From positions 1 through 56,311 of the forward strand of contig JAYMSP010000357.1 of NCBI GenBank assembly GCA_036897095.1: a stretch of DNA of 56,311 bases. The letters are read 5' to 3'. The notes under the pieces are model-generated. The model worked only from the letters and a program-made list of their open reading frames with translations, searched no databases and was not told where the DNA came from. Below, piece after piece: positions 23,011 through 34,219 of the stretch. The position numbers were made by a program, and so were the translations under genes. Origin of the DNA: Plantago elongata. Taxonomy: Eukaryota > Streptophyta > Magnoliopsida > Lamiales > Plantaginaceae. Position 1 is the stretch's first letter, and each line of letters starts with the position of its first letter.

Positions 23011-25550
23011 GTACAACTATATAAAGTATTAATGGTCGTCGGAAAATACATCTCCGATCATGATCACTTTTTGATCTCTCCCTCTAGCATACTCTCGTGC
23101 AATTGAGCGGAAATTTACAAATCTTTGTACGAAATGTATGTGTAGATGTACAATTGGTTTGAAACCGTCCAAGTCTCATTCTTTTTCTTTTTTAAAGATC
23201 CCATTTCTTTTCAATTTTCACAGAGTCTATATTTCACCAAAGTTTATTATTACCTAATATTGAAGAAAAATACATACTTATGTGTTGATTTATAAACTAC
23301 ATTGACGGATACAGTATCTTTTAACAACATTGAAGTCAATGCTCAATTTAAAAAATTAACACATACTTCTCGGTTGACATTAATTAATTAGTAGGTTTGC
23401 AATTCAAAGTTCAAACACAATTTATATAAGTAATCTAAAAAACTTGAAATTTGAAGAACTCTTGTTTCGAAATATTCATGTATTGCGGCCAAACAATATG
23501 GGAACTTAATATTATAATGGCCTACACGTAACAAATGAGGAGACCGTGATTCGTATTCCGTAGCACAAAGTACAAAAATAGGTACTACATGAGTAAAAAG
23601 GAAAAGAGAGTAACAAAAATAGTGTTAACGATCCAACTCGAGTCGAACGTTTGTAATACGTGTCACTCAACGTGTTAAAGATAGTAGTCTACCGACAACG
23701 AAGTGCATTTTAGATGGTAATATGCTTTATCTCTAACTAATAAATTAGGGGTACAATTCAACTTTACAGATTTAAGAAAAGAAGAAGATAGTAGTCTACA
23801 ATCCAAGTGCCTTAAAATATGAATGAGTTTTTTCACTTGAATTCTTGAAAAGTTAAATTAATAATCTTTGACAAACAATAGTATAAAAAGTGCTCATAAC
23901 TATACCACATATAAAATCCCATATGAGACACCATCCTAAACCTTATTAAACCAAAAAAAAAAATCTCAAATTTATGATATAAATTGATTACTACATTATC
24001 AAACCAAACAATCTCTAAAAAAAATCTTTTATATATGATATAAATTAACTAAAACAAATATGTGAATGTGTTAATAATACCGAGTCCAACAATTACTTGG
24101 CTCGTAATGTAGATGACCTCTTAAATAGACATTGAACTCAATTCGATTACCTTACCAATTTGGTTAACTCAATACAATTCAATTCGATGATTATTTAATT
24201 TAACCAAATGTATTATACAAACTTTATGATTATTTAACACGGAATGATTAGTTTCAAATATTTAGTATTGAATATACATGAATTCTTTTTATTTTCATTT
24301 AACATGTGATCTTCATTCATCTCAACCTCAACCTGCTACATTTTTTAGAGAAGTTTATAATTATCAAACTAGCTGCTATTACTGCTACTACTACTATAAT
24401 ATGTTGTAAATCTTTCAACGGAGTTGTTATATAAAAAGAACCGAAAGGGTCCCTATTGGTGAAAAAAATGTAGATAAAAATGATCGAGTAAACATTTGAA
24501 TGAAAAAAGGTAGACATGGTCAGTTTGATTTCTCTAAAATTAATTAATTTTATAATCCACAAAAGGTATTATAAACAACTGTTTTAGTCATGTTCACGAT
24601 GAATCTAATTTTTCATATCTTCAATGATTGTGTGTTTGACATAATCATTATCCAATCCCGTGGCCCGATTAAGATTAAAATTGTATACTGAAACACAAGT
24701 AGGATTAATATAAATTAAATCATTTCACTTAAAAACTTAAATTTATAAATTAGTACGAAAGGTTGACATGTATATTAGTTATTCACCATTTGGGAGTGGT
24801 ATTTATTCTCTTATAGTTCCAATATTCATGTTCGGTTACAATTTCAACTGTTTAGGTGGAAGTTACATATAGGATGATTTGTTCGAAGGAGAGTGGTTTG
24901 TTCGAAGGAGAGGTAATAGCACCTAACTGGGTTAGAGTAAAGGTTGTGAAATCAAAATCAAACACTTTATAAACACATGTGACTATTTAGCATATAAGTG
25001 GAACTAAATTGTATTTATTCGAGTTTTTGTATGTTTTTTAAATAAAAATACAATTGAGTTGACCTGAAGTGGTATGCAGTATGCTAAACAACTTGTATTG
25101 GTTGTTGGTTCTGAATAATTGTAGTCTTTGTACTGTTTAATAGTATTTTTTATACTCTTTGTACGTAGAGATTTGGATATAAATTTATTATTTTTAGTTC
25201 GGAGAAGAAATTCTAAGATACCGGGAGATTGAGTGAACATTTTAGAACGGAATATAACTGCAAATTGGAATATAAAATGACATATATTTTATTGTCTTTA
25301 TTGTACACAATGGGTTGATACTTGATACTTAAACATGTTACTGAGTGACGAATTATGTTGTCTCATTAGGCTTAAAGTTTTATTGTTTCCGTGCACCCAA
25401 TAACCATGATTAACTCGATGTAATTTAATTAAGTATGGATAATTTAGCCGTTTCTGGCTGTTTTTACATGACCTAGATTGAATGTTACGCTATCAATGCA
25501 ACTATGCAAGCACAAAATGTTCCAATGAGGATTGATCCAGACGACTTCTT

Positions 25551-25635
25551 TTTAAATGTTTAAGGTGACTCGAACTTCAAATCTATTGGTTAGAGGGAAA
25601 GTGACTTACCAACTGAGCTGCAGTTTACCTAATCG
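25551..25635 (-). repeat. tRNA-derived SINE relic (family 2), minus strand
   Basis: The top strand reads AAGGTGACTCGAACTTCAAA, then ATTGGTTAGAGGGAAAGTGA and CCAACTGAGCTGCAG. The reverse complement has box A-like CTGCAGCTCAGTTGG and box B-like GTTCGAGTCACC, well preserved. Confidence 0.55.
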
Positions 25636-26411
25636 AGCCACAATAGATAAAGCCCGAGCCGATAAGATTATATGTAGAAATCACCACGCGTAGTTGCTAT
25701 ACGTACTCTACGCAGCCAAGTCATGTTGAATGGTAAAGCTCTAGTCCAAGTTAGAAATCGGGCCTAGCTAGCCGATATGACCTAGACTGCTCAAGGTTAA
25801 ATCTCTATGAATAAGAATTTTAATTCAGAGAGCTGAAATTGTAAATACGTAAGTTTTTATAAAATTTAAAGTTTTAACTCTATATTTTCCATACGAGCTC
25901 AAATTCTCGACAAGCCTATAGGCCAACGTTTTTACATGAAGTACCGATACTAACATAAGTTAACGAGCTGCAGAACACCTATCAATTTCACAAGGAATAA
26001 CTTTAACATCAAGATTGTCCACTTCAATTGCACAAATGGGTTTTGTGCAATATTTTATCTCTTAATTGAGAGCTTTTATCATATTAGCTTCGCTAATTTA
26101 GGTGTTTTGTGCTCTACTTTACGTTAACTTAGTTGGATTTTCTTTCACGTTACCAAAGTTAACACAACACTAATGCCTAATATATTAGGTAATTATAAAG
26201 GTTTCAATATTTTAGTATGTATAAACTTTTGTGGATAAGGTTTCCACAAAATACATGATAAACATATATATGTTTTAGTTATAACCACTAGGTATTTAGA
26301 CAGTTTGACATACCGTTCAAATGGATTATTTATCAGTTTAAATGTTTCGAGGCATTTGACATTAATGTTTTCATAATAATTTCGTTAACCCATTAAATAG
26401 TTATCGTTCTA

Positions 26412-26650
26412 TATCTTTTTAAGACTTTGTTTAACAAAATTAGATGAAAAGTTAATATGTAGTTAAAAAGTTAAGTGATAGTTGAAAAAGTAGCTGGTAA
26501 CTGGTCAGTAGCTTTTTTTCTTTTCAACAAGTTAACTTAATTAGCTTCTCAAACCAGCTAGCTTGTTTAAAAAACTTTGCGTTCATATAACGAGATTTTT
26601 TAATAAGAAAAAGCTAATTAAAAAGCTAGTGGTAAACTTATCATATCCTT
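26412..26650. repeat. Probable MITE (AGCTGGT/AAAAGCTA-rich, hAT-like style)
   Basis: Starts with GACTTTGTTTAACAAAATTA, has internal AAAAAGTAGCTGGTAACTGG and AGCTTCTCAAACCAGCTAGC, and ends near AAAAGCTAGTGGTAAAC. A related segment (AGCTATCTGAAAAGCTCATT, GGTTTGAGAAGGTAA) is at 38250-38345. Class is inferred from style only. Confidence 0.4.
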
Positions 26651-26939
26651 TTTATTTTCATTACTTTTTTGATTAAATGTAAAACTTTAAAAAGCGAGTC
26701 TTCTAAGAGACGGTCTTAAAAAAAGACTAAAAAAGACGAACAAACATTGTAGTTATAACAAAAAAAAAAAAAATACAGACTTTACTAAAAACATCGGTGA
26801 GATACATACATAAAAAATAATTTAAAATATTCTCTAATGAACATTACTGATATTTATTAAAACATTATGCATATGATAAAAATATTAATTCGTCCAGTGT
26901 GTAATAATCGAAGATAACAGAATCTAAATAAAACAAACC

Positions 26940-27527
26940 AAACAAACCGCCTTTCGTAAGACAATCCGAGGCATGTGCTTGCACAGTTTCCTTAAAATAA
27001 TTACGCCCCCGCCCCCTCACCTATGGTGTTTTGAGTATTCACTGGACGCTTGTTTCTTAGGATAAGCTGTTCTAACGAACTGTCACTCGCGGTCGGTCCA
27101 GCTGCTTGTGCCTATTTCGGTCCGGCATTCGTGTACGCAGGTCGCGCACGCTCGCACCCAAGTCCCACTAATTTCAGTATAAATCTGGCCAGGATTTGCA
27201 ACCCCCTTGCACCCGCGTAAAAGGTTTTCCATAACCTCACCATCACACTTAGCAAGTATAATAATGCAATAGGTTATAAATTAGATGTGACTTTTATTTG
27301 CAAGCAATGTGGGATAAACCCACTAATTCTTCCAATTTCAAGCACTTGTTCCTCACTAACTCAAGTCCATTTTGGACATGCAATATATCAATTCAAAGCT
27401 ATTACATAGTAGCTTACGAATATATATTTTAATCACCTAATTAACGAATAATTAAAAAATAGTCTCATAGCAAATATACCCCACAAGGCATAGTTTATGA
27501 ATTCTTTTCTTCATAAATTCCAACAAC
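26940..27527 (-). mobile_element. LTR-like retrotransposon remnant with a GC-rich core
   Basis: On the minus strand, AGGTGAGAGTTGTTGGAATT at about 27520-27535 resembles the polypurine tract plus TGTTGGAATT start common to 3' LTRs of plant Ty1-copia elements. The DNA leftward of it contains a core (27005-27230) clearly richer in GC than its surroundings, with GTCGCGCACGCTCG and GGTCGGTCCAGCTGC words. No gag-pol domains flank it, and the left end of the LTR is not clear. Could be a solo or truncated LTR. Confidence 0.45.
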
Positions 27528-28472
27528 TCTCACCTAAGAATTTGTGAGCCTAAAATGAATTAAACAGCAGCAGTAAAATTGATCAACTAGTACTAGAGAA
27601 AATCAAACCCAATATTATATAACAACTTTATAAAATTTTCATTCTATTTTTAAACATCATTCTTTATAATTTAAATTTAACTTAGTTACTATTCATTAAT
27701 TAAATGTTTCTGCAACTTCATACAAAAAGTGCCCATTTATATTCTAGATTTTTAGTACTCGAACATTATAAATTATAAATATGTGATTTTAATTCGATTT
27801 AAGGAATAAAATATTACAGAAAGATACTAGTGGTTCAAATAGAATATCCATGACAGGAAAAAAGGACACGTATCATTCTTAGTATTATCATCACTTGTAT
27901 ACGTGTGTAAAACTGACACATACTATGTGTATGCCAACAAGAAGTTATATATGAGCTCAGTATATACTATACACTTAATGCTGACGCAAGGCAAACTGAA
28001 AGTCATACCCATACAGCCATTTTTGATTTGTTAGAGAAGCCTAAATAGACCAAAATACTTCTACGTGCTAATATGTTGACCAACTATATATGAACCAATT
28101 ACTCATTTTATGCTACATGTTAAAATATAAATAATAATACATAGACTAGATAGAAATTAATTAGAAAGTATCTCACCACCTTAAATTTTGTTATTGGTCT
28201 GCAATGCCCTTTAATTCATTTAATTTATTATAAGGTTTTAAGTAATTATAAATGACAATTTGATCTGAACTTGAGGTGCAAATTACACTGAATTTCAATT
28301 TAAGAGGTAAAATTATATACGTGCATATATTATGGGGGGCAAATTTCACCTGAAATATAACTCCTAGGGACAATTCTTGTACAAACTTTCATATCCGTTT
28401 GGACCATACACATCTACTCATATCGTTCGTAAATCTCTATTTTAGAACTTCTCCACCGTGCGAACTAGTTTG

Positions 28473-28665
28473 GTTTTCAACTTTCAACTTGTAGGAGGCC
28501 ACACCCATTACTACTCAAGTGAAAACAAAATTCTATGGGTAGAACCAAACCTAGAATATTTGACATTAGCAAAATATCGGATACCATCAATCTCATCTAA
28601 TGTGAAACTTGGAACATTAGGGTTCATTGAACACTCAATTAATTTTGCTTACATTATTGGTGAGT
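28473..28665. repeat. Noncoding duplicated segment, copy 1
   Basis: Contains ACTACTCAAGTGAA, TCTAATGTGAAACTTGG and ACATTAGGGTTCATTGAACA in the same order as the copy at 28820-29018. Open frames here are incidental. Confidence 0.6.
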
Positions 28666-28819
28666 GTAGCTCCTCTATGGACAAATGGTTCACAACCTCT
28701 CATGCATCTATTCGTGTACTATTCCGTATCATCTGAAAAAACGAACTTATAATTAAATATAATTTTGTTGTAGTTAGAACCTAACATCTGTATTGAAACT
28801 TCTCAATAGTCCTAGTAGG

Positions 28820-29018
28820 TTGATTTCAACCTTCAACTTCTCTGTGTGGCCCTCGACAACTACTCAAGTGAATTAAAGATGTGTGGAGCGGAATATCTAA
28901 GATGTGTGGAGCGGAACCTAGGTTTGACATAACGAAACATATGATACCATAAATTTCCTCTAATGTGAAAGTTGGGACATTAGGGTTCATTGAACACTCA
29001 ATTAGTGTTGCTATCAAT
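28820..29018. repeat. Noncoding duplicated segment, copy 2
   Basis: A direct, diverged repeat of 28473-28665 about 345 bp downstream. It shares ACATTAGGGTTCATTGAACA followed by CTCAATTA. An internal AAGATGTGTGGAGCGGAA word occurs twice in tandem at about 28877 and 28899 and is absent from copy 1. Confidence 0.6.
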
Positions 29019-29477
29019 TGTCACTCATGGTCATACCTATATAACATTGACATAAATCTACCAAAGTCACAACTCATATGGTAAGATATTATCAAGCCAT
29101 AACATTTGAAAATATGTAGCTTGAGATACGCGATCGTGAATATTGAAGCCATTTTCATACATATAAAAATGCATTTATCAAGCCACAATATATAGAATTA
29201 AGACACATGCATGTTCCTAATTAGATAATGCCCAAGTCCATTACCAAATCGGAACTCAAATTTATTGGAATTGTAGTTAGTTTGATTGTCTTAGAATCGT
29301 GATGAGACTGTCCAAGTTTAGATAGTAAACAATTTAGGGTAAAGAAATGCCTCATTATGCCCTCTCGACCCGTGGATTCCGAGGGAAATTTTTATAAATG
29401 ACACAAATTTGATTTATATACCACATAATAATTATATATATTTTTATATATTTTATAATAAATGTTTGTCCAAATGT

Positions 29478-29710
29478 TCACAAAAATCTTATGACAGACG
29501 ATGTCTATCTTCAGACGATCTATGTTAACGACAAAACAATCCATGTTATTAATTGAAACATCTATTTTATTAATGAAATAATTCTTGTTGTAATATGAAA
29601 AACTCTAATATTGATAACATTAGTGTTTTTTAATAATATAAATTATTTTCTTAAGAATATATATCTTTAAATAAATTATCTAGAGACCGTCTCTCATGAA
29701 ACTTGCTCGC
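29478..29710. repeat. MITE of the AGACGGTCTCT type
   Basis: The left end AAAATCTTATGACAGACGATG and the reverse complement of the right end (AAGTTTCATGAGAGACGGTC) form diverged terminal inverted repeats. The interior is AT-rich with repeated TCCATGTTATTAAT-like words. Related or partial copies occur at about 26697-26760, 40126-40285 and 47215-47390. Confidence 0.5.
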
Positions 29711-30399
29711 AAAAGATATACTGTGATTATTTTTTACTCCGATTTGGTGATTTATTACATGCAGTACGAGTATCTCATGCTCAACACAATAATTATGTGT
29801 ATTTTCTAAAGTTCCTTTTCTTTAAATTTCTTTTTTTGAGATTGAATCACGAGTTGACACGTATTGAGAAGGTGGGATACTCACGGTGCGTGAGGTACTT
29901 CTTACGTGTGAGATACTGTCGGCGCGTGTAATAAGTTATCAAATCCTAAAAAAATGACTAGAAAATCTGTAACCATTGTAAGTATAAAAAAAATACATAA
30001 TCATAGTATAGTATATAAAATGAATGTGTATTCTAAAAAATTACGCACCTATTTTTTTAAAGAATATTTTATGTATCCGAGGTTAAAATCAAGTTGTAAA
30101 AAAGTATTGGTAAGTTGAAATTTCTGAAGTTGCGTTGCGACAACTGTAGTAAAAGAAAAGAGTCAAGGTCAAAGGGAACAGCTGATTTTGTTTTGTTGAT
30201 ATATAAAGACTAAACACGCGCTAAGTGTTTTACTTTTAAAATTTCAAAGTGGATATATTTATAGTCAGTCCGTGCTCTATTTTGAAAATGTTGACAATTA
30301 CATCACCTTCTCGATCGATATACATAGGAGTATGTTTAAGTCATGGTCTCCATTCACACCATCAATTTGCTTTGCTAGCTACTGTTCAATGATGCATTT

Positions 30400-30545
30400 A
30401 TGATGTGTTTGTTCGTGTCTTTAATTTGAGGACTGATTGATATAGAATTTGAGTGGTCGGTTCAATTAAAATTGAATTTTTAGTGTATAAAATATTCGAT
30501 TTAAGTGGGAAGATAGCTGCTACTGCGGTTACAAATTTATTTCAA
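30400..30545 (+). repeat. Dispersed repeat, copy 1 (pair with 41175-41370)
   Basis: GGACTGATTGATATAGAATT, then GAGTGGTCGGTTCAATTAAAA and AAAATATTCGATTTAAG align with the reverse complement of 41175-41370 (GGACGGATTGAGATAGAATT, TCGAGTGGACC, AAAATATTTAATTTGAATG). Non-autonomous element of unknown class. Confidence 0.4.
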
Positions 30546-30889
30546 GTGGAATTAATCAAGAATTGGAGATACTTATCAGCCGTTATTCTGGGTAACTATT
30601 TATCTATGACTTGGACTTGGCCAAAAAAGTGGTTTTTCACTGTTTACTGCATATGTTTTAAGTGTTTTTTTAACCAAATCGGAACTTACGTAATTAGACC
30701 GAGGTTTGATGTTAATGGACCAGGGGCGAAGATACCCATTCCCCAAGTACGGCGGGCATTTACATGCTCAATCTTTTTTTTTTATTTAATATTTAAACCT
30801 TTTACAGTACCATCCACAATAAAAATAAAAATAAAAAGAGACACAAACTTTAAGTTTAAAAAATGACTTACATAAGATAATAATTTCTT

Positions 30890-30998
30890 TATTCATATAT
30901 CAACACTTCTTTACCTACTAAACCACTTTGTACTCCATCATGGATCGAACTCTACACCATTCCTTACTACTACAGTTCAATTTCACTACACCAAATAT
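30890..30998 (-). repeat. tRNA-derived SINE head (family 1), minus strand
   Basis: The reverse complement reads TTTGGTGTAGTGAAATTGAA, then GTAGAGTTCGATCCATGATGG, matching the box A / box B arrangement and following sequence of the element at 3594-3719. Confidence 0.5.
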
Positions 30999-32008
30999 AA
31001 AATTTTTAGGGTGTTTAGTCAAGAAGCATCGATGCTTTTCATAATTTAAAAAATAATTGTTAACTGCATATACGTTTCGTATAATTTAATATCTTATAGC
31101 AATATCAATCCAATTATATTAAAATTAAATATAGACAAACTACCGTTTCGAAAAACTTCATGTTTATTAGGATTGACGTGTAATGTTATATAAAAATACA
31201 ATAAAAAATGTACTTTTAATTGTAAAATGTGTAATTTTGTGTGTAGAAGAATTGATATTGGCTATTATTTATTTAATGTGTTTTCTTTTTTATTAATTTA
31301 TAATGTATTTAAATTATATGATATGGTTAAAAATACAAATTATACAAAGTAATATATAAAGAGTAAATAATTCTTATATTGTTGAGTATTTAAATTTAAG
31401 TTCGAACCCGGATAAATGAAGGGAGAAAAAATTCTCCTCTCCTAATTTTGGATTGGTGTGTATTACCCATGGACTCATCTCCACTATTATAATGATTTCA
31501 CCAACCCATGTTAACTTTTACGCACTTCATCTTCACAAATAAGCACCTCAAATAATTTTTTAGTGGATCGTTCACTTTAAATCAGATAAATAACATTCCC
31601 AACACATTTAAAACATGTTACATTTTCATAATGTTGCTGTAATTAACTAACTTAAACTCATGACTGTACTCATGCATGCTTCTATAATGCTAATTACTTA
31701 TGGAATGGAAACATATCCACTAGCTCAGTGATTATTAACTATTGAAGTAATAATAAATTATCGTCCAGCTCCATGTTTTTGTTGTAACAGCTGAAACTAA
31801 AGTGAAATATTTATAATTAATCTAATGGTATCATCTCTAAAAGTTTTAGTATTAATTATTAGATTATGGAAGTATGTATTATCTTCATGTAATGAACTGA
31901 ACTAATGATAGTATAATCATGTGAAAGTGGTGCACTCAAGTACTAATATTGACGACATTTAATTTATAATCACTACTTCCTCATCACTTATTTTCTTGAT
32001 GACTCAGA

Positions 32009-32175
32009 CGGTGTTCTCTTAACTTAAATTTACTGAAATTTACTGAACTGGACTGAACTGAACTGAACTAGATTAAACTAAAGTAAAGTATACATTATAA
32101 CTAAGTCGGGTTGAACTAAAATGAACTGAACTGAACTAGACTGTATTCATTTTCAGTTGAAGAGAACACAACCTT
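32009..32175. repeat. MITE with GGT(TGT)GTTCTCTT terminal inverted repeats and GAACT-rich interior
   Basis: The left end GGTGTTCTCTTAACTTAAAT and the reverse of the right end (GGTTGTGTTCTCTTCAACTG) are terminal inverted repeats. The interior is built of ACTGAACTGAACTGAACT words. No autonomous element is present. Target-site duplication not clear. Confidence 0.6.
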
Positions 32176-32582
32176 AATTTTCTTACCTAGATTTAACTTG
32201 GTCTAATAGTCTTATCTTTTAAATGCCTACTAGCTAGGCAACCGTTTAAATTTGTAATGAATCTTGCGGAATGTACATTAAATTACACAAACAAACAAAG
32301 GAGGAAATATCAATTTAGGTTCATCTACGGCTCTACTTGCTTGTGAACGCAAGGACTACCCTAACTACAAATCAATGACTTAATGAGTAAATGGTAGAAA
32401 ATATGTGGTTTGGCTTTATAGTTAAAGTGCAACATGAGCCTTGTTTTGTTTGGCCTATTGAAAAGTGTTAGAAATGTATATATAATATTAATAATCTCCA
32501 TGACTTATGAAGTTAGAGTTGGAAATGTCATAAGAATAAAGACCATACCTACAAATACTTGAATATTTTACCTTTAGTCCAA

Positions 32583-32732
32583 TTATTTTTTTTAAACGAC
32601 AAACATTACAACTACTCACTAAATTACTCGTATACTAATCATACATGCACCCATTTTATACTTTCACCAGAAATCGAACTTTGCACCTCCTCCTTCCCGC
32701 TCCAACTCCATTCCACTACACCACCTTATACC
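32583..32732 (-). mobile_element. tRNA-derived SINE (family 1), minus strand
   Basis: The reverse complement starts AAGGTGGTGTAGTGGAATGG, has box B-like AAAGTTCGATTTCTGG, and ends in AGTAGTTGTAATGTTTGTCG then TTTAAAAAAAA. Start, middle and end all match the element in the GST copy 1 intron (3594-3719). I see no clear target-site duplication here. Confidence 0.65.
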
Positions 32733-33179
32733 TCCATATCACATTGTATTTTTGTCGACGAATGTTACTTATATCATCTTTTTATTATCAAATATTATAA
32801 TAAAGAATAAGAAAATATTACTCCCTATGTGACAAGTACACCAAAATGAACATCTTGCCCAATAGAGTAAAATATATCTTAATTTTACTCATTATATGGT
32901 CTATTACCTTAACCTAAGTCCATCAAACTAAATTTCTACACCTACATCACACTTCACAAGAGTTATCTTCGTATACTGAACTATACGTTTTATATTACGT
33001 CATCACTCATCAATTATGGTTGATTTAACCCGACCAGATTGAAGACGTGATTGTATAACAAACTCTCATTCTGAACAGTTATCGCAAGCTGAAATAGACG
33101 AGATGAACTTAAGAATCTAGGTAAGTGCATTTTAGCAACGTCAAGCTTAATTTAATTACTCTTTTTTATGAAAATGATA

Positions 33180-33200
33180 CTACGCGTACTTGAACTAGTT
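33180..33200 (+). promoter_or_regulatory. Distal conserved block upstream of MFS gene B
   Basis: CTACGCGTACTTGAACTAGT occurs about 1.04 kb before the ATG. The same word occurs before gene C (39874-39899, with a small internal duplication) and gene D (45456-45475). It marks the duplicated unit; a regulatory role is only possible. Confidence 0.45.
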
Positions 33201-33486
33201 AAGAGGCAGTACATATATTCAACCTGAATTATGATGACTTGGTACAATACAAACAATAAGATTAGATGTAGTTTTACGTGCTAATTAATCAATAATAACA
33301 CTTGGACTATAATTAGCGAGAACTCATAATTAGCTAGCTAACTCTTCAAAGATGAGTTTGAAAAACTAAGCTTAAAATAGCCACTTGTGTATTTTGAGCA
33401 CTCGACAACTTGACATTGAGCCAACGTTTTCAGCTTACCAACCTCAAGAACCGTAGTTCAAGTCCTATTTGTTGTTATGACCAAAC

Positions 33487-33514
33487 ACGCCGTAAGGGTC
33501 AACCATTCAATGCC
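33487..33514 (+). promoter_or_regulatory. Conserved ACGCCGTAAGGGTCAACC block, MFS gene B, displaced by an insertion
   Basis: ACGCCGTAAGGGTCAACCAT is shared by B, C and D. GGTCAA is the reverse of TTGACC, a W-box core known to bind WRKY factors. In C and D the block lies about 50-70 bp before the ACTTGGCCC(C/T)TTTCC block. In B about 390 bp separates them. Confidence 0.5.
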
Positions 33515-33763
33515 TCAACACAATATTCTATTATTATTTTATTACTCTCTCGATCAAAAACTTTCCCTGATCAATAGTTTTTAATTTAAACCTCGATATA
33601 GTTTTTCACAAAATTCTACTAGCAATTTTTAGTTGTTACGTTTTCATTAAATGAATTTATTGAGTCATTTACCGTAGAATTACATAGAAATTCGACGTTA
33701 AAATTGAAAATGAATGATCGAAAAAAGTCAAAATGAAAATGTGAAGTTGAAATTGAGGAGTTT

Positions 33764-33850
33764 TTTTTTTTAACTAAGACAGTTAAAGAGTGACTCGAAC
33801 ACCCAATTTATTAGTTGGAGGTAAAGTATATTATCAGCTAAACTGCAATT
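33764..33850 (-). mobile_element. tRNA-derived SINE relic (family 2) inside the MFS gene B promoter
   Basis: A T run (3' A tail on the minus strand) precedes GTTAAAGAGTGACTCGAACA, then TTATTAGTTGGAGGTAAAGT and AGCTAAACTGCAATTT. This matches the family 2 copies at 10309 and 25551. It lies within the segment absent from the C and D promoters. Confidence 0.6.
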
Positions 33851-33894
33851 TATTAAGATCGAACGAGTATTATTAGTTTATACTTTTACTTTCA

Positions 33895-34031
33895 CTCATG
33901 ACTTGGCCCCTTTTCAATTTAGCACCTAATTTAAAATCATAAAAGATATTACGTGGAAATTGATGAATTCTCCCAGATTGATCCATTCATAGCTAAGCAG
34001 CACTATTTTGCCGTCCTTTTGTATATATATA
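33895..34031 (+). promoter_or_regulatory. MFS gene B core promoter
   Basis: ACTTGGCCCCTTTTCAATTT, then ATTACGTGGAAATTGATGAAT, CCCAGATTGATCCATTCAT and TGCCGTCC, followed by the TATA region TATATATATA (34022-34031), about 190 bp before the ATG. The order matches the promoters of C and D. TACGTGG is an ACGT-core (G-box-like) word in B and C; D reads TGCTTGG at that place. Confidence 0.6.
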
Positions 34032-34219
34032 CAACTACCTCCTCCAAATATTATAACTCATCATCACTTCTTCATCAACTCCACAACAAATTCTATAACT
34101 TCTCTGCAGTTCCCCCTTTCTCTTAAAACTCAAAACTCAAAACTAGAACGCTCACTAAATTCATTCGTTACGAACAATTCTTACGAGTGCGTAGTCGATC
34201 ATCATATACGAAGAGAGAA

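Larger units (their letters stand above)
20659..34010. other. 13.4-kb repeat-rich intergenic region; no intact gene recognised
   Basis: Contains an LTR-like remnant, MITEs, SINE relics, a noncoding duplication (28473-29018) and possible retroelement scraps, listed separately. Open frames at 21585-21941, 22702-23106, 28458-28736 and 30453-30866 have atypical composition and no family signature, and I do not call them genes. Confidence 0.55.

Noticed and set aside
22702-23106. 134-codon plus-strand open frame
   Set aside because: No recognisable domain; the opposite strand shows a weak copia-like tail, so the plus frame is probably a shadow.
24880-24915. Short repeat GTTCGAAGGAGAG occurring twice
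   Set aside because: Two copies of about 16 bases, with no further context; likely simple slippage.
28458-29017. Two open frames (plus and minus) in the duplicated segment
   Set aside because: They lie on opposite strands of the same repeat and are not conserved as protein between the two copies.
30453-30866. 137-codon open frame
   Set aside because: It begins inside a dispersed repeat and ends in low-complexity Lys/Phe runs; no family features.
33541-33740. Possible Stowaway element (ACTCTCTCGATC start) in the gene B promoter insertion
   Set aside because: The left end only loosely resembles the CTCCCTCCGT terminus and I could not find a matching right end.
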